A stretch of 64,000 bases of DNA, taken from assembly GCA_002450035.1 (NCBI GenBank), contig DJYF01000052.1:8609-72608 (forward strand). The letters are read 5' to 3'. Position numbers and translations under genes: made by a program. Below the pieces are notes generated by a model. It was not told the origin of the DNA, did no database searches, and saw only the letters and a list, made by a program, of their open reading frames with translations. Of this stretch, positions 51,198-59,838 are shown piece after piece; the first letter of the stretch is position 1; every line of letters begins with the position of its first letter. This stretch comes from Caryophanales bacterium UBA6985 (lineage in GTDB: Bacteria > Bacillota_I > Bacilli_A > RF39 > UBA660).

Positions 51198-51217
51198 AAG
51201 TGTAAACTTCTATTTTT
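51192..51217 (+). terminator. Terminator of the response regulator gene
   Basis: Ten-base stem AAATAGAAGT / ACTTCTATTT with the TAG stop in the 5' arm, then T. Confidence 0.9.
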
Positions 51218-51271
51218 TGTTGTAATTATTTTGTTTAATGATATTATATATACCATTAACAGGGGGATATT

Positions 51272-53020
51272 ATGAATAGAAACAAATTAATTGAAGCGAT
51301 AGAAAAAGGCATCATGGCTTCCCAGATGGCAATTAATTTTAAAATGCATGATTTAAATTTATATGAAGAAATAAATAAGTTAGAAAATGAAGGTTATACA
51401 CTTCATAGAACTTATTATTCAGATGGACAATTTAAATATGAATTTGGAGCAGATAATAAGAAAAATTTAACACGTGATATTGATATTGTTACTAGACCAG
51501 ATGAAAGAGAAGTTAGACTTTTATGTATGTCTGATTTACATTACACTTCTGTTGGTGAGAATAGAAGTGCAATACATATTGCTTATAATCATGCCAAAAC
51601 TCATGGCATACATGTAATACTAGTTCCAGGAGATATTCTACATGGTAAATTTAGTTCTGTAGATGAAAAATATAAACCAGGTGTTGAACAAATAAAAACA
51701 TTCTTAAAAGACTTTCCGTTTGATAATGATATAATTGTAATTGGTACTGGTGGAGACCACGATGAATCAATTTATAGTAATGATCATATAGATCCACTTA
51801 AAGTTATATCTAAAAGTAGACATAATATAGTTCTACCAGGATATTTTAAAACAGTAGTTAATATTAAAAACTCTAAGATTATATTAACTCATACTAATAA
51901 AATGAATAAATCATATGACATAAATTACACTGATGATTATCAACTTAAGGTATGTGGTCATCCTCATAAATATGCATTCATGGATGGTAACTCTAAAGTT
52001 AAAGTAGTTGCTCCTACAATTAGCAATATTATAGCTCCAATAAGTTCATTCTTAGAATTTATCTTATTGTATAATGAAGATAATTATTTACAAAAAATGG
52101 TAGTTAAGCATTATGGTGTATTAGATGGAAAAGAAATATTCTTAGGGGAAACAACAACTAATATAACTAACTCAGAAGTTAAAAATGATAATATTGAAAA
52201 TTATAGTCATAAGACTATTAGAAATCCATATCCATATCAAGAAATTCCTGATAATGATACACTAGTTCAAGAACTACAAAAAGATAATAATGAGAAAACA
52301 ACAAGATTAGAAACACTTGAAGCTAAGTACTATGATGTTTCTAAAGAAAATGAAGAAAATAAAAAAATGAATGAAAAACTTAGTATTTCACTTGAAACAG
52401 CAGAAGATCAAGCACGTAAATTGGATTTAATAAATGAACAATTAAAACAAGATAGTTCATTTAAATCAGAAAAGATATGTGATTTAAAAAATACTAATAA
52501 AAAGTTAAAGAAAACTAATTTTGATTTAACTGTATCTAAGAAAGAATTAGAAGACGAGAGAAAAGAGTTAATGAGTGAACTTTTAGAACTAAGAGAAAAA
52601 GTATCTCTTTATGAAGAAAAACTAGAAATTAAAAGTCGCCGTATAAGTGAAGTTGAAAAAGATAATGAAGCATTATCAACATGGAAAAGAATGTATAAAG
52701 ATTATTACTATGACTTACGTAATAAATTATTAAATCAACAAAGCCAAGCTGAATTACCAACAATACCAATTGATTTAACTGAGGATGAATCAATAGTAGA
52801 AAATACTTTAGAAGTTGAATCAATTGTAGAAACTGAAGAAGTAATAGTAGAAAGCTTTGATGATGCTTTAGATGAAGTAAAAGATAACTTCAGAGAACAA
52901 ATTGATAATGAACAAACTCAAAAGAGAAGAAAAAAAGAATTTAAACAAAACAAGTTTGATTATTCTCAAAGAAGTAAAGCAGATAGAATCGAAGAATTAA
53001 AAAGTAAACTTAGAAAGTAA
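51272..53020 (+). CDS. Calcineurin-like metallophosphoesterase with long coiled coil
   Basis: 582 residues. After about 80 N-terminal residues, a metallophosphoesterase core shows SDLHY (Asp88-x-His90), LVPGDILHG, GTGGDHDE (in place of the usual GNHD), ILTHT and CGHPHKY. The second half (about 345-500) is a coiled coil rich in Lys/Glu/Leu, ending in a basic tail. Phosphoester substrate unknown; architecture suggests a scaffolded nuclease or phosphatase. It follows the response regulator and precedes a small gene. Confidence 0.83.
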   Translation: MNRNKLIEAIEKGIMASQMAINFKMHDLNLYEEINKLENEGYTLHRTYYSDGQFKYEFGADNKKNLTRDIDIVTRPDEREVRLLCMSDLHYTSVGENRSAIHIAYNHAKTHGIHVILVPGDILHGKFSSVDEKYKPGVEQIKTFLKDFPFDNDIIVIGTGGDHDESIYSNDHIDPLKVISKSRHNIVLPGYFKTVVNIKNSKIILTHTNKMNKSYDINYTDDYQLKVCGHPHKYAFMDGNSKVKVVAPTISNIIAPISSFLEFILLYNEDNYLQKMVVKHYGVLDGKEIFLGETTTNITNSEVKNDNIENYSHKTIRNPYPYQEIPDNDTLVQELQKDNNEKTTRLETLEAKYYDVSKENEENKKMNEKLSISLETAEDQARKLDLINEQLKQDSSFKSEKICDLKNTNKKLKKTNFDLTVSKKELEDERKELMSELLELREKVSLYEEKLEIKSRRISEVEKDNEALSTWKRMYKDYYYDLRNKLLNQQSQAELPTIPIDLTEDESIVENTLEVESIVETEEVIVESFDDALDEVKDNFREQIDNEQTQKRRKKEFKQNKFDYSQRSKADRIEELKSKLRK

Positions 53021-53029
53021 GTAATATAA

Positions 53030-53407
53030 ATGGAAAAAGAATACGCGATAAAAAGAACAAGAGCTATTTATATTGAATTGTTATTATTTCAAAATGAACT
53101 AATTAAGAGAATTAATGAATTAGTAGTTAAACAAGATGAGGATTATATAAAGCAAAATGTAATACCTGTTTATGATTCTAATGATCATGATTACTCAGTA
53201 AAAGCATTAGATGACCTAAATAAAGCAATAGATAAAATTGAAGAAGTAAACATGCTTTTATATAGCATGCTATACGATATGCTTTTTGATAAAAAAATCA
53301 TATTTGTAGATGAAGCAGACAACATCTATGATGAAGAGATTCTATCAGATGAAAAAGCAGAAGAAATTATATCTTCACTTGAAAGTTATAAAACTAGAAG
53401 GAAGTAA
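53030..53407 (+). CDS. Small helical protein, unknown
   Basis: 125 residues, helical and acidic (ALDDLNKAIDKIEEVNMLLYSMLYDMLFD). Starts nine bases after the phosphoesterase and ends in a terminator, so probably its operon partner. Not recognised. Confidence 0.6.
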   Translation: MEKEYAIKRTRAIYIELLLFQNELIKRINELVVKQDEDYIKQNVIPVYDSNDHDYSVKALDDLNKAIDKIEEVNMLLYSMLYDMLFDKKIIFVDEADNIYDEEILSDEKAEEIISSLESYKTRRK

Positions 53408-53431
53408 GTGTATTTTAAATACACTTATTTT
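53406..53431 (+). terminator. Intrinsic terminator
   Basis: Ten-base palindrome AAGTGTATTT / AAATACACTT overlapping the stop; the T tract is interrupted by an A. Confidence 0.82.
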
Positions 53432-53485
53432 ATTGCAAAAATAGAATAAAAATGTTAATATCTTTACGTATTAAGGAGGAACCTT

Positions 53486-54691
53486 ATGAAAAAAGTAATT
53501 ATTATTAAATATGCTGAATTAAATACTAAAAAAGATAATATTGATTTCTTTTTAAAGATATTAAAGAAAAATATTGAGACTACTTTAAATGATAATACTA
53601 AGAAAATTACTTATGACCATGGACGTATGTTTATTGAGTCAGAAAGTGATGACTTTGAAGAATTATTAGAAAAGATTAAAAATGTATTTGGTATTCATGA
53701 AATTAATATTGCTTATAAATTAGAAACAACTGACTTTGAAGAAATAAAATCTACTTTAGCTGAACTAGTTAAAGAACAAACTTTTTCTACTTTTAGGGTT
53801 ACTACAAAAAGAAGTGATAAGTCATATCCTTTAGACTCTATGGAAATTAGTAGAATATTAGGTGGGGTAGTATTAAGAACTTTAAATGGAAAAGTAAGTG
53901 TTGATGTTCATAATCCTGAAGTAACTATAAATGTTGAAGTAAGACGTGGAAAGTCATATATCTATTTTGAAAAAGTAAAAGGATTAGGTGGTTATCCAGT
54001 TGGTGCAGCAGGAAAGGGTCTACTTATGTTATCAGGTGGAATTGATTCACCAGTTGCCGGATATCTTGCTATGAAACGTGGAGTAAGAATAGAAGCAATC
54101 TATTTTGAATCTCCTCCTCATACATCAGTTGATGCCAAGAATAAAGTTATTAAACTTGCACGTAAATTATCAGGATACTCAGGATATGTAAAAATACATG
54201 TTATTAACTTTACTGAAATACAAGAAACAATTCTAAAGAATGCTCCTCATGATTATCTAATAACAATCATGAGAAGAATGATGTATAGAATATCAGAGAG
54301 AATTGCTAAAAAGAATAATTGTAAGTGTTTAATAAACGGAGAATCAATTGGTCAAGTGGCTTCTCAAACTCTAACTTCTATGACTTGTATAAATGCAGTT
54401 ACTAATATGCCTGTTATTAGACCAGTTGCATGTTTAGATAAAAATGACATTATTGATATAGCTAAGAATATAAATACATATGATATATCAATTGAACCAT
54501 TTGAAGACTGTTGTACAATCTTTGTACCTAAGCATCCAGTTATTAATCCTGAGAAATATTTATGTGAAGAATATGAATCAAATGTTGATTATGATGCATT
54601 AGTTAAAAAGGCTGTTGAAACAGCAGAAGTAATAAAAGTAGAACCATCATCTTTAAATGAAATAAAAGAAGATTATAAAGACTTATTTTAA
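53486..54691 (+). CDS. thiI: tRNA 4-thiouridine synthase ThiI
   Basis: 401 residues. N-terminal ferredoxin-like and THUMP domains (1-165, with RVTTKRSDKSYPLDS), then a PP-loop ATPase with LLMLSGGIDSPVAGYLAMKRG-type loop (SGGIDSPVA) that adenylates U8 of tRNA. ESIGQVASQT and the C-terminal EPFEDCC Cys motif are present; there is no rhodanese domain, as in Bacillus. The usual cysteine desulfurase partner is not adjacent. AAGGAGGA precedes the ATG. Confidence 0.95.
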   Translation: MKKVIIIKYAELNTKKDNIDFFLKILKKNIETTLNDNTKKITYDHGRMFIESESDDFEELLEKIKNVFGIHEINIAYKLETTDFEEIKSTLAELVKEQTFSTFRVTTKRSDKSYPLDSMEISRILGGVVLRTLNGKVSVDVHNPEVTINVEVRRGKSYIYFEKVKGLGGYPVGAAGKGLLMLSGGIDSPVAGYLAMKRGVRIEAIYFESPPHTSVDAKNKVIKLARKLSGYSGYVKIHVINFTEIQETILKNAPHDYLITIMRRMMYRISERIAKKNNCKCLINGESIGQVASQTLTSMTCINAVTNMPVIRPVACLDKNDIIDIAKNINTYDISIEPFEDCCTIFVPKHPVINPEKYLCEEYESNVDYDALVKKAVETAEVIKVEPSSLNEIKEDYKDLF

Positions 54692-54702
54692 GTCTTTTTT
54701 TC
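54677..54702 (+). terminator. Terminator of thiI
   Basis: Nine-base stem AAAGACTTA / TAAGTCTTT, then T run. The stop codon opens the 3' arm. Confidence 0.92.
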
Positions 54703-54750
54703 TTGTATATTAATGTTTGTTTTGATATATTTAACATGGAGGATATAGAT

Positions 54751-55215
54751 ATGGATAATCAACAAAATTTTAATTCAATTGATCCAAATACTGGATTTGT
54801 TCAAAACCAACAACCAGATATGAATCAAACACAAATGCCAGGAACTAATTTCCAAGGAGGTTCATCAGGTATTCAAGAAAGAAGTATTCCTATGTGTATT
54901 ATTCTTTCACTTGTTACTTGTGGAATCTATGGTTTAATTTGGTTCTATAATTTAACAGAAGACTCTAATAAAGTAGGAGATTCTAAAACAGCTAGTGGAG
55001 GTTTAGCAATACTATATACACTTCTTTCATGTGGTATTTATGGTATTTACTGGTTCTACAAACTTGGCGCTAAAATTGGAGAAGCTCAAAAGAAATATGG
55101 AACAGGAACAGGAAATGATTCTGCTGTACTATATTTAATTCTATCTCTAGTTGGATTAGGAATTGTTCCTTATATTTTAGCTCAAAGTGAATTAAATAAA
55201 ATTGCACATAAGTAA
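54751..55215 (+). CDS. DUF4234 family membrane protein
   Basis: 154 residues. A Gln/Asn/Pro-rich N-terminal stretch (1-45) precedes three membrane helices with the DUF4234 pattern: RSIPMCIILSLVTCGIYG then WFYNLTEDSN, and a second copy LLSCGIYGIYWFYKLG. Function unknown. ATG 54751 is preferred because GGAGG sits nine bases upstream; the open frame extends to 54703. Confidence 0.82.
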   Translation: MDNQQNFNSIDPNTGFVQNQQPDMNQTQMPGTNFQGGSSGIQERSIPMCIILSLVTCGIYGLIWFYNLTEDSNKVGDSKTASGGLAILYTLLSCGIYGIYWFYKLGAKIGEAQKKYGTGTGNDSAVLYLILSLVGLGIVPYILAQSELNKIAHK

Positions 55216-55576
55216 TAAAAAAATTAGAGTAATAATATTTAATTTGTTACTCTTTTTTTTAGGTGTTATTTATATAGTAATAAATGAAAAAACAGAATAT
55301 GGAATACCTTGTATATTTCATGAGTTAACGGGTTTTCTTTGTCCTGGATGTGGAATTACTAGATGTATTATATCTATTTTACATGGTAACTTATATGAAG
55401 CATTTAGATATAATGCTTTCGTATTTATAGGTTTACCATTTTTCATATTTATCTATATAAATAATCTTTTTAACTTATTAACTAATAAGGGTAAAAAAAT
55501 AGTAGTACCAGAAAAAGTATTAATAATTCTAGTTATAGTTTTAATAGCATTTGGTATAGTTAGAAACATTATTTAA
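55202..55576 (+). CDS. DUF2752 family membrane protein
   Basis: 124 residues, three helices. The motif CPGCGITRCIISILHGN is the DUF2752 hallmark (CPxCGxTR). The start is uncertain: a TTG at 55202 within the end of the DUF4234 gene gives the longest form, another TTG at 55243 is possible, and no ATG is available. DUF4234 and DUF2752 genes often neighbour each other. Function unknown. Confidence 0.78.
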   Translation: MHISNKKIRVIIFNLLLFFLGVIYIVINEKTEYGIPCIFHELTGFLCPGCGITRCIISILHGNLYEAFRYNAFVFIGLPFFIFIYINNLFNLLTNKGKKIVVPEKVLIILVIVLIAFGIVRNII

Positions 55577-55602
55577 GCAAAGAGAAAACCTCTTTGCTTT
55601 TT
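55575..55602 (+). terminator. Terminator after the DUF2752 gene
   Basis: Ten-base stem AAGCAAAGAG / CTCTTTGCTT then T run. A TTGCAT/TAAAAT promoter for ackA follows. Confidence 0.93.
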
Positions 55603-55655
55603 GGTTGCATATTTCATAAATTATGCTAAAATAAACCCTAGATAGAGGTGAAAGT

Positions 55656-56858
55656 ATGAAGATATTATCTGTAAATGCGGGAAGTAGTTCCCTAAAATTC
55701 AGATTATACGATATGCCAAAAGAAGAACTTCTAATGAAAGGTACAATCGAAAGAATTGGACTATCTGATGGAGTATATAGCATTCGTATTGGGGATACTA
55801 AGATCGAAAAAGACATAGATTTTGCAGATCATGAAGAAGCTGTACAACTATTACTTAAAGATTTAGTAGACCAAAAAGTGATTAAGTCATTAGACGAAAT
55901 TAAAGCCGTAGGTCATAGAATCGTTCACGGTGGTAACAAATACTCAAAGAGTGTTGTTTTAACAAAAAGAGTTATTAAAGAAATAAATGATATTTCTGAT
56001 TTAGCTCCATTACATAATCCAGCTGGATTACTAGGAGTCCAAGCTTTCGTGGATAATGTACCTGAAGCTGTTAACGTAGCATGTTTCGATACTGCATTCC
56101 ATCAAACAATGGAACCAGCAGCATTCCTTTATGCTATTCCATATGAATGGTATGTTAAATACGATGTAAGAAAATATGGTTTCCATGGACTTTCTCATAA
56201 GTTCATTACAGAAACTATGATTGAAAAATTAAAGAATAAAAAACCAAATTTAATAATTTGTCATATTGGTAATGGTGCTTCAATAAGTGCTATTAAAGAA
56301 GGTAAATGTATTGATACAACTATGGGTATGACTCCAAATGCAGGACTTATGATGGGTACTCGTTCAGGAGATATTGATCATACATTAATTCAATATGTTA
56401 AGAAAAAAACTGGATACTCATCTGAAAAGATTAATGAAATCTTAAATAAAGAATCTGGTCTTGAAGGAATTGCTGGTATGTCTGACTTAAGAGATATCGA
56501 TAGAGCATATGAAGCAAAAGAAGATAAAGTAGTATTAGCAATTGAAATGTATACTCAAAGAATTGCTAATTATATAGCACAATACTTCATTAAACTTGAT
56601 GGTAAAATTGATGGTATCGTATTTACTGCTGGCGGTGGAGAAAATGATCCAATCATCAGAAGAGAATCTATCAAAAAAGTTCATGCACTTGGAATTAAGT
56701 TAGATGAAGAAAAGAATGAAGAAACAATTACTAGAAAAGGTAAAGAAGGAATTATTTCTACTAAAGACTCTAAAGTACCTGTTTATGTAGTTGCTACTGA
56801 TGAAGAATTAATGATTGCAAGAGATACTTATAGACTTGCAACTGAAGAAGAAGCTTAA
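55656..56858 (+). CDS. ackA: Acetate kinase (copy 1)
   Basis: 400-residue acetokinase making ATP from acetyl phosphate and ADP. Family sites are intact: VNAGSSSLKF, GHRIVHGG (Arg), CFDTAFH (Asp), HIGNGASI, MGTRSGDID (Arg) and TDEELMIARDT (Glu). A C-terminal ATEEEA tail ends the protein. AGAGGTGAAAG precedes the ATG. No pta nearby. It has its own terminator, so it is expressed apart from copy 2. Confidence 0.96.
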   Translation: MKILSVNAGSSSLKFRLYDMPKEELLMKGTIERIGLSDGVYSIRIGDTKIEKDIDFADHEEAVQLLLKDLVDQKVIKSLDEIKAVGHRIVHGGNKYSKSVVLTKRVIKEINDISDLAPLHNPAGLLGVQAFVDNVPEAVNVACFDTAFHQTMEPAAFLYAIPYEWYVKYDVRKYGFHGLSHKFITETMIEKLKNKKPNLIICHIGNGASISAIKEGKCIDTTMGMTPNAGLMMGTRSGDIDHTLIQYVKKKTGYSSEKINEILNKESGLEGIAGMSDLRDIDRAYEAKEDKVVLAIEMYTQRIANYIAQYFIKLDGKIDGIVFTAGGGENDPIIRRESIKKVHALGIKLDEEKNEETITRKGKEGIISTKDSKVPVYVVATDEELMIARDTYRLATEEEA

Positions 56859-56872
56859 TAGCTTCTTTTTTA
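56848..56872 (+). terminator. Terminator of ackA copy 1
   Basis: Eight-base stem AAGAAGCT / AGCTTCTT with the stop codon in the TAAT loop, then T run. Confidence 0.92.
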
Positions 56873-56971
56873 TTACTTAAATATAAAGTAAATAGGGCGT
56901 TTGTAAATAGTTTTTTATTGAGAGAAAAGTCATAGTTTAGTATAATAAATACGGAAAAGAGGAGAATATAA

Positions 56972-58147
56972 ATGAAAATAATGTCTGTTAACTGTGGTAG
57001 TAGTTCTTTAAAATTTTCTATATTTGATATGGATAATAAAGAATTAATTGCTTCAGGTTATTATGAAAAAGTTGGTATTCCAGGAAGTTTTTCTAATATA
57101 AAATTCAATGGAGAAAAATACCATACTGATAAAGATATGACTAATCATACAGAAGCAGTAGAAGATATGCTTCAACAAATATTAAAATTAGGAATTGTAG
57201 AAACTCTTGATGAAATCGGAGCTGTTGGACACAGAGTTGTTCATGGTGGAGATAAGTATAATAAATCAGTAGTTATTACTGATGAAGTAATTGATGATAT
57301 TAAGAAGTTCAGTGCTCTAGCACCACTTCATAATCCAGCTAACTTACTTGGTATTTATGCAGTTCAAAAAGCATTACCAAATGTAAAAAATGTAGCTGTA
57401 TTTGATACAGCATTCCATCAAACAATGAAACCAAGAGAATTTATTTATCCAGTACCATATTCTTGGTATGAAGATATGATGATTAGAAAATATGGTTTCC
57501 ATGGAACAAGTCATTGCTATATTTCTAAACAAGTAGAAAGAATTCTTGGAAAGAAAGAATACAAAGCAATTATTTGTCACTTAGGTTCAGGTGGATCATT
57601 AAGTGCTGTTAAAGATGGACAGTCAATTGATACAACAATGGGATTTACTCCACTTGCAGGTATCATGATGGGTACTCGTTCAGGAGATATAGATCCATCA
57701 ATCATCTCATATGTATGTGATACAGAAAATGTAACAGTTGAAGAAGTAATAAATGTTTTAAATAAACAATCTGGTTTCCTTGGATTATCAGGAAAGTCAT
57801 CTGACTTTAGAGATGTTTGGGCTGGTGTTGAAGAAGGAGACGAAAGATGTAAACTTGCAGTTGATAAATATGTTAAAGCTGTAGTAGATTACATTGCAAG
57901 TTATTATGTTGAATTAGGTGGATGCGATATGTTAGTATTCACAGCTGGTTTAGGAGAAAATGCTATTCCAGTTAGAAAGATGATTTGTGATTCTCTAAAA
58001 GTTCTTGGAGTTGAAATAGATGATAAGAAGAATGAAGTAAGAGGAGAAGAAATAAAATTATCTACAGATAAATCAAAAGTAGAAGTATATGTTATTCCTA
58101 CTAATGAAGAATTAATGATTGCTGAAGATACATATAACTTAATTTAA
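56972..58147 (+). CDS. ackA: Acetate kinase (copy 2)
   Basis: 391-residue paralogue of the upstream gene with the same sites: VNCGSSSLKF, GHRVVHGG, VFDTAFH, HLGSGGSL, MGTRSGDIDPS and TNEELMIAEDT. Differences are spread across the chain (e.g. SGFLGLSGKSSDFRDVW against SGLEGIAGMSDLRDI), so this is an old duplication or separate acquisition. A TATAAT box around 56940 and GAGGAG before the ATG give separate expression. One copy might favour propionate; sequence alone cannot say. Confidence 0.95.
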   Translation: MKIMSVNCGSSSLKFSIFDMDNKELIASGYYEKVGIPGSFSNIKFNGEKYHTDKDMTNHTEAVEDMLQQILKLGIVETLDEIGAVGHRVVHGGDKYNKSVVITDEVIDDIKKFSALAPLHNPANLLGIYAVQKALPNVKNVAVFDTAFHQTMKPREFIYPVPYSWYEDMMIRKYGFHGTSHCYISKQVERILGKKEYKAIICHLGSGGSLSAVKDGQSIDTTMGFTPLAGIMMGTRSGDIDPSIISYVCDTENVTVEEVINVLNKQSGFLGLSGKSSDFRDVWAGVEEGDERCKLAVDKYVKAVVDYIASYYVELGGCDMLVFTAGLGENAIPVRKMICDSLKVLGVEIDDKKNEVRGEEIKLSTDKSKVEVYVIPTNEELMIAEDTYNLI

Positions 58148-58171
58148 AGAATAGAATAGGTGGTGTTTATT

Positions 58172-59122
58172 ATGATGAATAATATACACAAACAAATATT
58201 AAAGAAAATCAAAGAATATAATACAATTATCATTGCAAGACATATTGGACCAGATCCAGATGCCATTACCTCTGAAATTGCATTAAGAGATTTGATTAAA
58301 TATAATTTTCCGAATAAAAAAGTATATGCAGTAGGATCTGGTGTATCTAGATTTAAGTGCTTTGGTATACTTGATAAAATAGATGATGTTGATTTTAAAA
58401 AAGCATTATATATTATTCTAGATTTACCAAGATTTGATAGAGTAGATGGACCTGATAAGAGTGAGTTTCCGTTTACTATAAAAATAGATCATCATCCATG
58501 TGAAGAGAAAGTATGTGACTTAGAAATAGTTGATGATACTGCTGCAAGCTGTACACAACTTATTACAGAGTTTGCATATAAAACTAAGTTAAAGATGAAT
58601 GAAGTAATTGCTGAAAATCTTTATTCAGGAATTATTGCTGACTCTGATAGATTCTTACTAAGTTACACATCTCCTAAAACTTTAGTTTTAGCATCTAAAC
58701 TTATGAAGGATTATAAATTAGATATTGGTAAAATATATAATAATCTTTATGAAAGACCAATTAATGAAAGAAAATTTGAAGCATATATTATTAGTAATTT
58801 AACAATTACTAAAAATGGATTTGGATATATTAGAATTACTAGTGATTTAATTAAAGAATTTGGAGTTGATTCATCAACAGCTTCTAATATGGTTAATAAT
58901 CTTAACTTTATTAAAGAACTTAAATGCTGGGCATTCTCATCATTTGATGAAAACTCTAAAATATTTAAAATAAATATTCGAAGTAGAAATATCCCAATTA
59001 ACACAGTTGCTGAAAAGTTCAATGGTGGAGGACATAAGTTTGCCAGTGGAGCAAGACTTAAGAACGAAGAGGATGTTAATAAATTATTCGAAGCTTTAGA
59101 TGAAGCTTGTAAAGAAGACTAA
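58172..59122 (+). CDS. nrnA: DHH/DHHA1 phosphoesterase (NrnA-like)
   Basis: 316-residue two-domain phosphoesterase cutting nanoRNA, pAp or linear dinucleotides. The DHH domain has RHIGPDPDAITS, LDLPR, IDHHP and IIADSDRF; the DHHA1 domain has FNGGGHKFASGA. ATG 58172 (or the next Met) follows AGGTGGTG; the GTG at 58160 is within that site. May also take c-di-AMP breakdown products. Confidence 0.92.
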   Translation: MMNNIHKQILKKIKEYNTIIIARHIGPDPDAITSEIALRDLIKYNFPNKKVYAVGSGVSRFKCFGILDKIDDVDFKKALYIILDLPRFDRVDGPDKSEFPFTIKIDHHPCEEKVCDLEIVDDTAASCTQLITEFAYKTKLKMNEVIAENLYSGIIADSDRFLLSYTSPKTLVLASKLMKDYKLDIGKIYNNLYERPINERKFEAYIISNLTITKNGFGYIRITSDLIKEFGVDSSTASNMVNNLNFIKELKCWAFSSFDENSKIFKINIRSRNIPINTVAEKFNGGGHKFASGARLKNEEDVNKLFEALDEACKED

Positions 59123-59136
59123 GTCTTCTTTTTTTT
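59111..59136 (+). terminator. Terminator of nrnA
   Basis: AAAGAAGACT / AGTCTTCTT palindrome with eight T; the stop codon is at its centre. Confidence 0.92.
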
Positions 59137-59215
59137 GTAAATTTATACAAAACCTATTGAATAGTCTTTATTTATAAAATACAATATAGTTAAGATAGAA
59201 AGAGGGATTATTTAT

Positions 59216-59761
59216 ATGGCTACAACTAAAAAGTCTGCTACTAAAAAAACAACTGCAGCAAAGAAAACTACAGCTGTTAAGAAAACTCCAGTTAAAAAAA
59301 CAGTAAAAGCTCCTGCAAAGAAGTCTACATCTACAAGAAGTAATAGAATTGTTGTTAACACAAACACAAGTGTTGGTGTTAGAGTATTTACAATCTTCTT
59401 AGGAATTTTATGTGCTATTGCATTTAATATGCCTGTCGGAGTTATTAATGGCGAAGTATTAAGTGGATCTGGATTATTAGAGTTATGTTTAAACCCATCA
59501 ACTGCAACAGGAATGATTACATTCATCTTAGGAATTATTCTTCCAGTTGGTTTATTTGAAATTTCTACAATTCTATTAATCGTTAAATCAGATAAACTTA
59601 TGTCCATCTTAGCAGTAATGATTGATGGTATTGCACTTTCATTCTTCCTAATATTCATGAATGTTATTAGTGCAATTTCAATTGGATGGTTAGTAATACT
59701 ATTCTCACTTATTGTTGGAATAATATTCGAAATAGCATTATTCTTAATTGCTGAAAAATAA
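59216..59761 (+). CDS. Membrane protein with histone-H1-like Lys/Thr/Ala tail
   Basis: 181 residues. Residues 1-45 are Lys/Thr/Ala/Pro repeats (KKTTAAKKTTAVKKTPVKKT), like the DNA-binding tails of H1-like and AlgP-type proteins. Then four membrane helices (about 55-75, 95-125, 130-150, 155-180) form a hydrophobic domain not recognised. The tail should be cytoplasmic and positively charged, able to touch nucleic acid or acidic lipid. Alone in its operon. Confidence 0.75.
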   Translation: MATTKKSATKKTTAAKKTTAVKKTPVKKTVKAPAKKSTSTRSNRIVVNTNTSVGVRVFTIFLGILCAIAFNMPVGVINGEVLSGSGLLELCLNPSTATGMITFILGIILPVGLFEISTILLIVKSDKLMSILAVMIDGIALSFFLIFMNVISAISIGWLVILFSLIVGIIFEIALFLIAEK

Positions 59762-59786
59762 AATATCTCGTATGAGATATTTTTTT
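59760..59786 (+). terminator. Intrinsic terminator
   Basis: Ten-base stem AAAATATCTC / GAGATATTTT with GTAT loop and T run. Confidence 0.93.
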
Positions 59787-59838
59787 ATGTCTATAATTAA
59801 GTACTAATTTATAGTATAATACTTACAGGTGATTTTTT

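Noticed and set aside
59212..59658. Long minus-strand ORF opposite the KTA-tail protein
   Set aside because: It is the mirror of Lys/Thr/Ala-rich codons and helices, with no ribosome site and no family likeness.
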